DNA of 41,640 nt, from contig DWXS01000024.1 of the NCBI GenBank assembly GCA_019119045.1, positions 1 to 41,640 of the forward strand, in the 5' to 3' direction. The notes under the pieces are model-generated. The model did not search any database. It worked only from the letters and a program-made list of their open reading frames with translations, and was not told the origin of the DNA. Positions 8,023-16,139 of the stretch are shown piece after piece. Origin of the DNA: Candidatus Mailhella merdavium (GTDB lineage: Bacteria > Desulfobacterota > Desulfovibrionia > Desulfovibrionales > Desulfovibrionaceae). The position numbers and the translations under genes were made by a program. Position 1 is the stretch's first letter; the number at the start of each line of letters is the position of its first letter.

Positions 8023-9531
8023 ATGTCCCAGACCATGAGCATCGCCATTGATCCGATCACACGAATCGAAGGCCATCTTAAAGCCGAAGTAAAGGTGGAA
8101 AACGGCAAGGTCGTCGACGCCCACCTCAGCGGCGGCATGTATCGCGGCTTTGAAACCATCATGAAGGGGCGCGACCCGCGCGACGCTTCCCAGATTACGC
8201 AGCGTATATGCGGGGTATGTCCCGTTTCCCACGCGCTGGCTTCCAGCATGGCGCTGGAAAAGACCGCCGGTATCAAGGTTCCGCATAACGGGCGCATTGC
8301 CCGCAACCTCATGCAGGGCGCGAACTATCTTCAGTCGCATATTCTGCATTTCTATCATCTGGCCGGGCAGGACTTCATCAAGGGCCCCGACGCTTCGCCC
8401 TTCATGCCCCGCTATGCCGAACCCGATCTGCGTCTTGACGCGGCCACGAATGCCGTGGGCGTGGACGAATATCTGGAAGCCCTGAACGTGCGCCGTACCT
8501 GTCATGAAATGGTTGCGCTGCTTGGCGGACGTATGCCGCATCTGCACGGGATACTGGCCGGGGGTGCGGCGGCCATTCCCTCTCGCGCACAGATCGACGA
8601 GTACAAGGAACGCTTCCGCGTAGTACGCAAGTTCGTGGAAGAAAAATATCTGCCCATCACATATCTGGTCACGTCAAAGTATCGCGACTTGAGCGAGACG
8701 GCCAGGGGATACGCCACGGCCCTGTGCATGGGCGTCTTCCCTCTGGATGACGAAGGTTCGGAATTCCTGTTCAATCCCGGCGCCTATTACGACGGGCAGG
8801 ATCATCCCTTCGATCCGATGAAGATCCGCGAATACATGAAGTATTCCTGGTTCGACGACGCCACCTCCGGCAGAGTTTTCTCGGAAGAGGAAACTGTGGT
8901 GAACGTCAACAAGGCCGGCGCCTACAGTTTCTCCAAGGCTCCACGCTACGACGGGCACGCCATGGAAGTCGGCCCGCACGCCCGCATGTGGGTGAACAAC
9001 ACCGAAATTTCGCCCATAGGTAAAAAACTCGCCAAAGAACTGCTCGGTATGGATGTGCAGCGTATCCGTGACTTTGGGGAAGGGTTCATCTTCTCCATCA
9101 TGGGCCGTCATCTGGCCAGAGCGGAAGAAGCGTGGCAGGTTGCACAGATGGTGGAAAAGTGGCTGAGCGAAGTTACTCCCGACGGGGAAACCTTCGCCAC
9201 CTTTGAAGTTCCCGAATCCGGCGAGGGCTTTGCCTTTACCGAGGCCCCGCGCGGCTGCCTGCTGCATTACATGAGAGTGCGCGATCATAAGGTGGATTCG
9301 TATCAGATTCTGCCGGCCACGCTCTGGAACTGCTGTCCCCGCGACGATATGGGACAGCGCGGCCCCGTGGAAGAAGCCCTCATGGGGGTGCCCGTGCCGG
9401 ATGCGGGAAGCCCCGTCAACGTAGGGCGTGTGATCCGGGCCTTTGACCCGTGACTGGGCTGTGCCGTGCACGTGTTGCACGCAGACGGTTCCCGCATTGA
9501 AGAAGTCAGCATGGATCTGAAAACCCTGTAA
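8023..9531 (+). CDS. hysA: [NiFeSe] hydrogenase large subunit, selenoprotein
   Basis: A 502-residue catalytic subunit in which the in-frame UGA at 9451-9453 encodes selenocysteine 477. The N-terminal motif RICGVC gives Cys63 and Cys66. The C-terminal motif reads D-P-U-L-G-C-A-V-H (Sec477, Cys480, His483) and is followed by a 19-residue tail to the TAA at 9529-9531. Without recoding, the protein would end two residues after the FDP of the motif and lose half its nickel ligands, so recoding is the only sensible reading. A hairpin of SECIS type follows the UGA. In known [NiFeSe] enzymes Sec replaces a terminal nickel cysteine and gives high H2-evolution activity and oxygen tolerance. Expression needs SelA, SelB, SelC and SelD from elsewhere in the genome. 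Confidence 0.96.
9451..9490 (+). promoter_or_regulatory. Bacterial SECIS-like hairpin after the hysA UGA
   Basis: GTGCA (9466-9470) and TGCAC (9476-9480) pair around the loop CGTGT, which begins 17 nt after the UGA. Bacterial SECIS elements lie immediately downstream of the UGA with the apical loop at about this distance and a G near the loop start. Flanking bases can extend the stem. This was identified by eye without folding. Confidence 0.65.
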
Positions 9532-9542
9532 GCGCAGGGAAA

Positions 9543-9599
9543 GGGGCGTGTCCCGCCTGCGGGCACGCCCCGGAACGGAGAGTCGGAACCGGTTCCGAC
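9543..9599 (+). repeat. Two consecutive inverted repeats after hysA
   Basis: The first is a near-perfect stem: 9543-9550 with 9564-9571, inner arms 9552-9556 and 9559-9563. It is probably the 3' end of the hys transcript, although no T-run follows. The second is an 18-bp perfect palindrome with GTCGGAACC as its first half (9582-9599), ending 22 bp before the next start. It may be an operator for the downstream gene. Confidence 0.55.
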
Positions 9600-9621
9600 A
9601 TGTAACGGGAGAGCTTCAACC

Positions 9622-10092
9622 ATGGCCAAGAGCTATGATCCGGCGATGCACAGCGCCGAGCATGTCCTTAACGCTGTGATGGTGCGCCGTTTCGGCTGTG
9701 CCCGCTGCTTTTCCACGCATATCAATCCGGGCAAGTCAAAGGTGGATTTCCGCTTCCCCCGGGATCTGTCTCCGGAAGAGGCGCGCGCCGTGGAAGAGGA
9801 AGTCAACGCCGAGCTGAGTCGGGGACTCGCTGTAAGCGCGAGGCCTATGCCGCGGGAAGAAGCGGCCCGGCGTTTCAACCTTTCCCGCCTGCCCGCAGAC
9901 GCAGGGGAAGAGCTGCGTATTGTCTATGTGGGGGACCCCGTCGCTCCTGTGGACGCCTGCCCCTGTATCGGCGAACATGTGGAAAATACCCTTCAGTGCG
10001 GTCACTTCACATGGTGTTCGCATGAATTTACTCCTCCTGCGGAGGGGGAGAATCTGGGCGTTCTGCGCGTGCGTTTCCGGGCAGGGAACTAG
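9622..10092 (+). CDS. AlaX-like tRNA-editing (SAD) domain protein
   Basis: A 156-residue protein resembling the second additional domain of alanyl- and threonyl-tRNA synthetases. Zinc-ligand motifs are H-x3-H at His10/His14 (HSAEH) and C-x3-H at Cys115/His119 (CIGEH), the arrangement used by freestanding editing proteins to hydrolyse mis-acylated Ser- or Gly-tRNA(Ala). Additional cysteines (CARC near 26-29, Cys126, Cys132) are unusual. It follows hysA after two inverted repeats and precedes a strong terminator, so it is a short unit of its own or a read-through partner. Substrate is not deducible; proximity to a selenoprotein gene may be chance. Confidence 0.7.
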   Translation: MAKSYDPAMHSAEHVLNAVMVRRFGCARCFSTHINPGKSKVDFRFPRDLSPEEARAVEEEVNAELSRGLAVSARPMPREEAARRFNLSRLPADAGEELRIVYVGDPVAPVDACPCIGEHVENTLQCGHFTWCSHEFTPPAEGENLGVLRVRFRAGN

Positions 10093-10121
10093 CATATCGT
10101 ATTTTTTATGGCGCACAGAAG

Positions 10122-10165
10122 AAGGCCTCCCTTTCCGGATCTTGCAGTCCGGAGAAGGAGGCCTT
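10122..10165 (+). terminator. Strong intrinsic terminator after the AlaX-like gene
   Basis: AGGCCTCC near 10123 pairs with GGAGGCCT near 10158, with an inner TCCGGA/TCCGGA pairing, and is followed by TTTTTT. The A-rich lead also allows weak function on the minus strand for the DsrE-type gene. Confidence 0.85.
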
Positions 10166-10295
10166 TTTTGGGAGGAGGATTCTTTCTTACGGAAACAGCA
10201 GCCGTATGACAGCCATTCCCGTAAGAAGGATATGGCCCGGAGCAGAGCCTTTCCCTGAAGTTGTCGGGAAAAGGGCCGGGTTCCGGGGAAATGGC

Positions 10296-10643
10296 TTATG
10301 GTTTGATGTAGGAATATCCTTCGTTCTGGAGGCGTACCAGCTCCACCACACCCGCGGGTACGACTGTAGCGCAATCCCATATCTGGGCGGGATCTATGCC
10401 GAATTTGGTCAGGGCATTATTGCAGAGCCTGATTTCCAGACCCTGCGCCGCAATCTCCGCACCCTGAGCGGCAAGGGCTTCTTCCCCGCGCGTGAAGAGT
10501 TTGACCGCAGGGCCGTTGGCCACGAGAACCATCTTGAAGGTCTCGCCCGGCAGTGCGGCCCGGTAATTGGCGGCGTTGGTAAAGGCCAGAGCCAGTGTGC
10601 CGGGATTGTCGCTGTCCACATGGAGAACCAGATTATAGTTCAT
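10296..10643 (-). CDS. DsrE/DsrF-family protein
   Basis: A 115-residue small cytoplasmic protein. The start MNYNLVLHVDSDNPG, the middle FKMVLVANGPAVKLF and the later LEIRLCNNAL with a single cysteine fit the DsrE-like fold (YchN/DsrE superfamily), where such a cysteine can carry sulfane sulfur. The ATG at 10643 is preceded by AAGGA; the longer frame to 10748 adds a non-conserved leader. No operon partner is visible: htpG lies upstream with a terminator hairpin between. A sulfur-relay role would suit a sulfidogenic host, but is only inferred. Confidence 0.75.
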   Translation of the reverse strand: MNYNLVLHVDSDNPGTLALAFTNAANYRAALPGETFKMVLVANGPAVKLFTRGEEALAAQGAEIAAQGLEIRLCNNALTKFGIDPAQIWDCATVVPAGVVELVRLQNEGYSYIKP

Positions 10644-10856
10644 GTTGCGCTGTCCTTTGCATAATATGTTGCGGGCGAAATTTTTCAGGCCGCAGATACT
10701 GGCGGATCTGCGATGAGGAGGATGTCCCTTGTTTCCCGCGGCCTTCATTCGTATCGCGCTCTGCTCTTATGCCTTTCCCGGAAAGGGGGAAGCTTTCTGC
10801 ACTGCGTGCGGAACAGAGGCCGCATATAGCTCCGCAACAGAGAAGAGGGCCGGGGG

Positions 10857-10893
10857 GCTGAAGGGGCACGGAAGCATACCGCACCCCTTCAGC
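10857..10893 (-). terminator. Hairpin at the end of htpG
   Basis: A 10-bp stem (10857-10866 with 10884-10893) abuts the htpG TAA. A G/C-rich stretch, not a T-run, follows, so termination may be inefficient or Rho-assisted. Confidence 0.55.
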
Positions 10894-10894
10894 A

Positions 10895-12895
10895 TTACAG
10901 TTTCCTCAGATCCGCATACCAGCCCGCGGCTTCGCCCATGAGCTTCAGACTGCGTTCGGCCATGGCATAAGGGTCGTTAAGGTAGCCGTCGAGCAGCAGG
11001 GTGTTGTCGAAGAGGTTGCGGGTCATGCTGTCCAGCAGGGTATTGTCCGGATCGGCCTTGAAGATGCGCAGCATGGCGCGCAGCAGCGGATGATCCGGGT
11101 TGAGTTCCAGTATCTTTTTGGGAATGCTGTCGTCCTTCTGCATGACGCGCATGAATTTTTCCATGGAGGATGAAACGCCGTCTTCCGAAGCCAGCAGCGC
11201 GGGGCTGCCCGCCAGTCTGTCGGAAACGCGCACGTCCTTCACCTGATCTCCCAGAATTTCCTTCATGCGGGCCACGAGCTTGTCGAAGCTTTCCTTGTCT
11301 TCGGCTTCCAGAGGAGCGGCCTTGGGCGCGGCTTCTTCCACGTCGGGGAAGGCGTCGAGGTCGGCGGAGGTGGCCTGTTCCACGGACTTGAACTCGTGAT
11401 CCTTGTATTTGCCGAGGCCTTCAAGAGCAAATTCGTCCACGGCTTCTGTGAGGATCAGCGCTTCTATGCCCTTGCGACGGAAGCGTTCAAAGTGAGGATT
11501 GAGCAGCGCAGCTTCCCGCGAGGGGGCGGCAATGTACCAGATGTTTTTCTGATCCGGCTTCATGCGGCTCAGATACTCGTCAAAGCTGGTCAGCTCGTTC
11601 TCGCCCTTTTCGCCGCCATCCCATGTGGTGGCAAAGCGCATGAGCGGAGCCACACGATCGCGGTGGACAAAGTCGTTGAAGGCAAATTTGAAATACTTGC
11701 CGTGCAGTTTCCAGAACGCCGCGTACTTTTCCTTGTCGTTTTTGGCCATGCGTTCCAGATGAGCCAGCACCTGGCGCACGATGGTCTGCGAAATCTTGCG
11801 CAGCACCACGTTTTCCTGAAGGGTTTCGCGGGAGATGTTCAGAGGAAGATCTTCCGTATCCACCACGCCCTTGAGGAAGGCAAGGTAGTTGGGAATGAGA
11901 TCGCGGTTGTCCTTGGCGATGAGTACGCGCCGTACATAGAGATCCAGACCCCATTCGTCCCGCTGTTCGCGGAACAGATCCTGTTCGCTGTCCGGAATGA
12001 AAATGAGGGTGGTGAACTGCACCGGCGCATCCACGGAAAGATGGATGACATCCAGAGGCGGCTTGGAATCGTAGGTCAGATAGCGATAGAAATCGTTGTA
12101 CTGTTCCCTGGTGATGGAGAACTTCGGTTCCCGCCACAGCGCAGGCGTGGTATTGAAGCGTTCCCCGTCGATCAGAATGGGGAAGGGCAGGAAATTCGAA
12201 TGACGCCGGATCACCGATTCGATACGGAACTTTTCCAGAAATTCGGTGGCGTCTTCCCTGATGCTTGCCTTGACCGTGGTGCCGCGTTTGAGATCCTTCG
12301 CTTCTTCGGGGGAAAGGGCGCGTATGGTGAAGGTTCCGCTGCCGTCCGAAGCCCAGACATGGGCCGAACCGTCGCCAAGCGCAGAGACGGAGGTCACTTC
12401 CACCTTGTCCGCAACCATGAATACCGAATAGAAGCCAACCCCGAAATGACCGATAATCCGGGAGGCGTCGGAAGGCTGGGCGTCGTCGGGGGTCAGGCGA
12501 TCCTCGTCTTCGGAGCCTTCTGTCTTGTTGTCTGCTTCTGCGGAAGCCTTTTGCGGCGCCTCCTTTTCCATGTCCTTCAGGAACTGTTCGGAGCCAGACT
12601 TGGCGATGGTGCCGAGGTTTTCGATCATTTCCTCTTCAGTCATCCCCACGCCGGTATCGCTGACGCACAGCGTCTTGTTGTCTTTGTCCAGAGTGATGCG
12701 TATTTCCAGCGGCAGATCGGCGTCGCGCACGCTTTCGCCCTTGCTTTGCAGAAAACGCACCTTTTCCAGCGCATCCGAGGCGTTGGACAAAAGTTCCCGC
12801 AGGAAAATTTCCCTGTTGGTGTACAGGGAATGGGTGAGAATATTTAAAACTTTCCGCGTTTCGGCGCGGAACTGTCTTGTACGGGCTTCCGCCAT
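10895..12895 (-). CDS. htpG: Chaperone HtpG (bacterial Hsp90)
   Basis: A 666-residue cytosolic ATP-dependent chaperone. The N-terminal GHKL ATPase shows FLRELLSNASDALEK, DTGVGM and GHFGVGFYSVFMVADK, the nucleotide-binding motifs. The middle domain includes YVRRVLIAKD and LPLNISRETLQEN. The C-terminal dimerisation domain ends SLKLMGEAAGWYADLRKL. An acidic insert of about 35 residues follows SGSEQFLKD in the N-terminal domain, a length variation seen among bacterial homologues. The ATG at 12895 is preceded by AAGGAG; the frame's upstream extension to 13036 is non-conserved. A strong hairpin lies 27 bp ahead of the start and may matter for heat control. Confidence 0.97.
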   Translation of the reverse strand: MAEARTRQFRAETRKVLNILTHSLYTNREIFLRELLSNASDALEKVRFLQSKGESVRDADLPLEIRITLDKDNKTLCVSDTGVGMTEEEMIENLGTIAKSGSEQFLKDMEKEAPQKASAEADNKTEGSEDEDRLTPDDAQPSDASRIIGHFGVGFYSVFMVADKVEVTSVSALGDGSAHVWASDGSGTFTIRALSPEEAKDLKRGTTVKASIREDATEFLEKFRIESVIRRHSNFLPFPILIDGERFNTTPALWREPKFSITREQYNDFYRYLTYDSKPPLDVIHLSVDAPVQFTTLIFIPDSEQDLFREQRDEWGLDLYVRRVLIAKDNRDLIPNYLAFLKGVVDTEDLPLNISRETLQENVVLRKISQTIVRQVLAHLERMAKNDKEKYAAFWKLHGKYFKFAFNDFVHRDRVAPLMRFATTWDGGEKGENELTSFDEYLSRMKPDQKNIWYIAAPSREAALLNPHFERFRRKGIEALILTEAVDEFALEGLGKYKDHEFKSVEQATSADLDAFPDVEEAAPKAAPLEAEDKESFDKLVARMKEILGDQVKDVRVSDRLAGSPALLASEDGVSSSMEKFMRVMQKDDSIPKKILELNPDHPLLRAMLRIFKADPDNTLLDSMTRNLFDNTLLLDGYLNDPYAMAERSLKLMGEAAGWYADLRKL

Positions 12896-12921
12896 GATTC
12901 TACTCCTTGAAGGGAAATAGC

Positions 12922-12948
12922 GCGAAGCGCGGAGTTGCCGCGCTTCGC
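12922..12948 (-). promoter_or_regulatory. Perfect 11-bp hairpin in the htpG leader
   Basis: Arms 12922-12932 and 12938-12948 with a 5-nt loop end 27 bp before the htpG ATG, directly ahead of the ribosome site. It is either the terminator of the upstream YibE/F gene (the following GCTATTTCCC is a poor T-run) or a leader structure. It is not the CIRCE element, which has a different sequence. Confidence 0.6.
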
Positions 12949-13045
12949 ATACCCTATGAGTTAAGTCCGCAACGGGGCAAGTCAAGTTCGGGAGTACGGA
13001 TACGTTCCCTATCGAGCGCGACATATATATGCGCATGATATGGAT

Positions 13046-14266
13046 TCAGGCCCGGTCTCCTTCCTGCGTGCAGATCCGGACTTCCGGAGTCGAGCGTCTT
13101 TGCCGGAGGAAGCTGAGGGCACGCCTCCTTCTTTTTTTGCCCAGCAATATCCCCGCGCTCAGAGCTGTGAAGGGAGCGACGCTGACCAGGCCGAAGGAAC
13201 CTACCATGGTATCAGCAATTTCTGCGGCGACATATTTATAGCTGAGGATGTTGGTTATGGGCGTTCCCTGCGCCATGAACACCATGAGCAGGGTGACGTA
13301 TCCTCCGGAATAGGCCAAAAGCAGCGTCGTCGTCATGGTTCCCATGGCTGCCCTGCCTACGTTCATGCCGGAGCGTGCGGCTTCGATCCAGGTCAGATCC
13401 GGGCGTTTTTCCGTCACTTCCCGCACGGCGGAAGTTATGTCCACCGCAAGATCCATGACTGCGCCCGAAGAGCCGATGAAGATGGAAGCCATGAAAATAC
13501 CCGTCAGGTTCAAATGCGGATAGCCTGAATAGAGCAGACTTTCCGATCCGCTCATGATTGCGCCGTGTATGTGAAACAGATCGGTGAAGAGCATTCCCAG
13601 CAGGCAGGTGACGGCAATGCCGAGAAAGGAGCCGGATATGGCCGCCGCTGCGCGTCCGTCAAAGCCGTAGACCAGGCTGATGATGACGATTGTCAGCGTC
13701 AGCGTGACGCCGAGTCCGGTAAGAACGGGGTTCCAGCCGTCCAGATAGCAGGGGACAAGCACTTTCCAGATCATGAGTACAGTCAGGGCGAAGGACAGCA
13801 GGGCGCGCAGACCGGTGCGCCCTGCAAACAGCATGAGGAAGGCGGCAAAGCAGGCGAACAGAAGCAGCTCCTTGTCCAGCCGGTAGTGATCGATGAGGGA
13901 AACCGAGCGTATTGCGCCGTCCGCATGACTGACAACGGCCGTGACCCGATCTCCGGGGACGAATATTTTGTCGAGTTCCAGCGATCCGTTGAGCATGTTT
14001 ACACCCTGGACGATGCTCCCGCGGAAGCGTCCGTCAAGAATATTCAGAGTGCAGCGTTGTTCGCCGGAGCGTATCAGGCCGCTGTCCACGATAGTGCTGT
14101 TGTCCGTGTCCAGAACGAGGGCCAGGCAGCGTTCTGCGCCTCTGTACTGGAGAAGATCTTCATATCCCGTGGGCAGAACGAGCAGGACGACGATGACGAC
14201 GAGGCTGGCAAAAACAGGAAGCTGATGGCGCAGCCCGTCGCGGCGGAAAAAGGAAGGAACGTGCAT
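13046..14266 (-). CDS. YibE/F-family membrane protein
   Basis: A 406-residue multispanning inner-membrane protein. An N-terminal TM (LPVFASLVVIVVLLVL) precedes a soluble beta-rich domain of roughly 90 residues (about 40-125). About seven further hydrophobic segments follow, including LLLFACFAAFLMLFAG and SFLGIAVTCLLGMLF. The stretches GSSGAVMDLAVDITSAV and MTTTLLLAYSGGYVTLLMVF are characteristic of YibE/F. The biochemical function of this family is unknown to me. It ends with an Arg/Lys-rich cytoplasmic tail. A terminator separates it from the alkaline phosphatase gene upstream; htpG follows at 150 bp. Confidence 0.88.
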   Translation of the reverse strand: MHVPSFFRRDGLRHQLPVFASLVVIVVLLVLPTGYEDLLQYRGAERCLALVLDTDNSTIVDSGLIRSGEQRCTLNILDGRFRGSIVQGVNMLNGSLELDKIFVPGDRVTAVVSHADGAIRSVSLIDHYRLDKELLLFACFAAFLMLFAGRTGLRALLSFALTVLMIWKVLVPCYLDGWNPVLTGLGVTLTLTIVIISLVYGFDGRAAAAISGSFLGIAVTCLLGMLFTDLFHIHGAIMSGSESLLYSGYPHLNLTGIFMASIFIGSSGAVMDLAVDITSAVREVTEKRPDLTWIEAARSGMNVGRAAMGTMTTTLLLAYSGGYVTLLMVFMAQGTPITNILSYKYVAAEIADTMVGSFGLVSVAPFTALSAGILLGKKRRRRALSFLRQRRSTPEVRICTQEGDRA

Positions 14267-14310
14267 GAAAACTCCGGTCGGAGCCGTTTCGGATTGAAAG
14301 GGAAATGCAG

Positions 14311-14345
14311 GAGGCCCGGGAACTGTGCTGACAGTTCCGGGCCTC
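14311..14345 (-). terminator. Strong hairpin between the phosphatase and YibE/F genes
   Basis: GAGGCCCGG-type arms (14311-14320 region with 14331-14345) form a long GC-rich stem 20 bp past the phosphatase stop on the minus strand. No long T-run follows. Confidence 0.7.
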
Positions 14346-14365
14346 TGACAGCGGACGGCGCAGGT

Positions 14366-15841
14366 TTATTTCACGCCGGTCAGACCGGCTATTTTATCGT
14401 AAATGGCAGTATTGTCATAAAAGCCTTTGAATTCTTCCTGCCCCGCTCCCTTCGCGAACACCGCGACGGGCAGGCCCGTGTGCGCATAGGAAGCGAAGTT
14501 GATGCCGGATTTGTTGTTGAGCAGATGCGTGATGGTTACGGACAGAGGTTCGTAGGAACCGTAGAGCAGGTATTCTTCCTGTCCGGAAACCTTGTTTCCG
14601 CTCATGGTCTTGTCGTAGGCCGCGCGCAGACGGTTCAGCTCCCAGTCCGAGAGAACCAGGGGATCGTCCTTTTCGCCCCTTGTCTTCAGCCCGAAAAGTT
14701 TTTCCACATCTTTCAGAACATCGTCGAAGGATGTGCCGTTTTTCTTATAGGCGGCCACATAGTCGCTGTCGTAGCGTGCGTAGGAGATTTTCTGGTTCGC
14801 CAGATTGGTCATGAAGGTGTCGTAATCGGTTCCGGCAAACCCTATGGTCAGACCGCCCGTTTCATGGTCGCCTGTGACCAGAATCAGCGTTTCGTCGGGG
14901 TGGGCGGCCGCAAACTTGAGAGCCTCGTCCACGGCGTCGGCCAGGGCCAGCGTGTCATGGATGGAAGAGGCGGCGTCGTTGGCATGGCAGGCCCAGTCGA
15001 TCTTGCCGCCTTCCACCATCATGAAAAAGCCCTTGTCGTTGTCGAGAACCTCAATGCCCTTGCGCACATAGTCGGCCAAAGCCCAGTTTTCTCCGGGGCG
15101 GTCGTTCTCGTAGGCCATGGAGTCGGAGTCGGCGGGATGTTCGTCCACCAGAATGAGCTTGCCGTCTGCTGCCGCAGCCTTTTCCGCTTCGTTCTGGGTG
15201 CGGATGACGCGATATCCCTTTCCGGGAGCCAGCTCATAGATATTGGCAAGATCGCCCTTCGGCCCTTCGGGCTTGAGCAGCGCGCCGCCGGCAAAGTATT
15301 CAAAGCCGGAATCCAGCATTTCCAGGCCTATTTCATAATAATTGTTGCGGCTGGGCTGGTGGGCGTAGAAGGCCGCAGGCGTGGCGTGGTTCAGATTGAC
15401 CGAGGTGATGATGCCGATTTTCCAGCCCTTCCTCTTGTGCAGCGTTTCGGCGATGGATTCATATTCGCGGGTCAGGCCCTCATCCATGTTGATGACGCCG
15501 GAATAGGTCTTGTGTCCGGTGGAGATGGATGTCGCGGTAGAGGCGGAATCCGGGCAGAAGGAAGTGGAATCGTAGGTTGCGGCGGAACCGGCCACGGGGA
15601 ATTTCATGAAGGAGAGATATTCGCTGCCCTTCAGGATCTTGTCGTCAGGTTCTCCGGCTTCCCGGATCGCGCCTAGGTAATCTGCCGCAGCCTGGAACTG
15701 CGGATAGCTCATGCCGTCGCCGATGAACAGAAATACATAACGGGGGCTTTGCGCCGCCGCACCCGTCAGCGGGGCGACGGACAGAAAAGCACCCAGAGTC
15801 AGGGCCAGTACGCGGAACGCGCGTCTGCTGATGTGAACCAT
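14366..15841 (-). CDS. phoA: Alkaline phosphatase, periplasmic
   Basis: A 491-residue secreted phosphomonoesterase. The N-terminal signal has twin arginines (ISRRAFRVL) and a hydrophobic core ending GAAAQ, so Tat export is possible. The catalytic core shows the metal-binding FIGDGMS, the nucleophile region CPDSASTATS (Ser after Asp), a VEGGKIDWACHANDA motif and GDHETGG, then a late YAHTGLPVAVFA with a zinc-ligand His. These fit the PhoA superfamily with two zinc ions and one further metal ion. The start is preceded by AGAGGATC. The gene's upstream flank is where the prophage begins, so its promoter region may have been changed by the insertion. No clear Pho box was seen. Confidence 0.93.
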   Translation of the reverse strand: MVHISRRAFRVLALTLGAFLSVAPLTGAAAQSPRYVFLFIGDGMSYPQFQAAADYLGAIREAGEPDDKILKGSEYLSFMKFPVAGSAATYDSTSFCPDSASTATSISTGHKTYSGVINMDEGLTREYESIAETLHKRKGWKIGIITSVNLNHATPAAFYAHQPSRNNYYEIGLEMLDSGFEYFAGGALLKPEGPKGDLANIYELAPGKGYRVIRTQNEAEKAAAADGKLILVDEHPADSDSMAYENDRPGENWALADYVRKGIEVLDNDKGFFMMVEGGKIDWACHANDAASSIHDTLALADAVDEALKFAAAHPDETLILVTGDHETGGLTIGFAGTDYDTFMTNLANQKISYARYDSDYVAAYKKNGTSFDDVLKDVEKLFGLKTRGEKDDPLVLSDWELNRLRAAYDKTMSGNKVSGQEEYLLYGSYEPLSVTITHLLNNKSGINFASYAHTGLPVAVFAKGAGQEEFKGFYDNTAIYDKIAGLTGVK

Positions 15842-16103
15842 CGTGTTGATCCTCTTTTCGGTAAAGGTTGAGCATCCTTGCGGATGCGTGCAGTCCTTGT
15901 AGCGGGAAGAGGATCGCCGCGCTATCGTGTTTTGGAAAAGTTGCTGTAAAATTGAGGTAAAACGGGCTGTTTCGTTATGCTCGAGGGGTACGGCGTATCA
16001 TGCTGCTGGATGATGCGCGGCGCGATAACTCGCCAGCCAGCGGCGAGATAACTCCTCCCAAAACTTTGCTGTATATTTGTCAACAAAATTACAAAAAAAC
16101 GAA
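15842..16103. other. Host-prophage junction region
   Basis: 262 bp without a gene. It holds the phosphatase leader (small stem GCATCC/GGATGC, 15872-15887) and, nearer the phage, a repeated GATAACTC motif (16024-16031 and 16046-16053). The inverted arms CTCGCC (16029-16034) and GGCGAG (16042-16047) lie around it. From about 16055 the DNA becomes AT-rich up to the last phage terminator. The phage end is probably in 15900-16080 and the repeats could be transposase end-binding sites, but no exact end or target duplication can be read without the other end. Confidence 0.45.
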
Positions 16104-16125
16104 GGGCGGGGGTTTTTCCCCGCCC
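16104..16125. terminator. Bidirectional intrinsic terminator at the prophage edge
   Basis: GGGCGGGG and CCCCGCCC pair around a T-rich loop, with TTTTT beyond on the plus strand and TTTTTTT beyond on the minus strand. It lies 14 bp past the last phage gene and would insulate the phage operon from the host phosphatase gene. Confidence 0.85.
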
Positions 16126-16139
16126 TGTCTTTTTACCGC

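Noticed and set aside
9451-9453. TGA as the real stop of the hydrogenase large subunit
   Set aside because: Termination would remove the second nickel-binding motif; the frame continues with ULGCAVH and a normal-length tail.
13565-15676. 703-codon plus-strand frame
   Set aside because: Antisense to the alkaline phosphatase and YibE/F genes, both of which have clear motifs.
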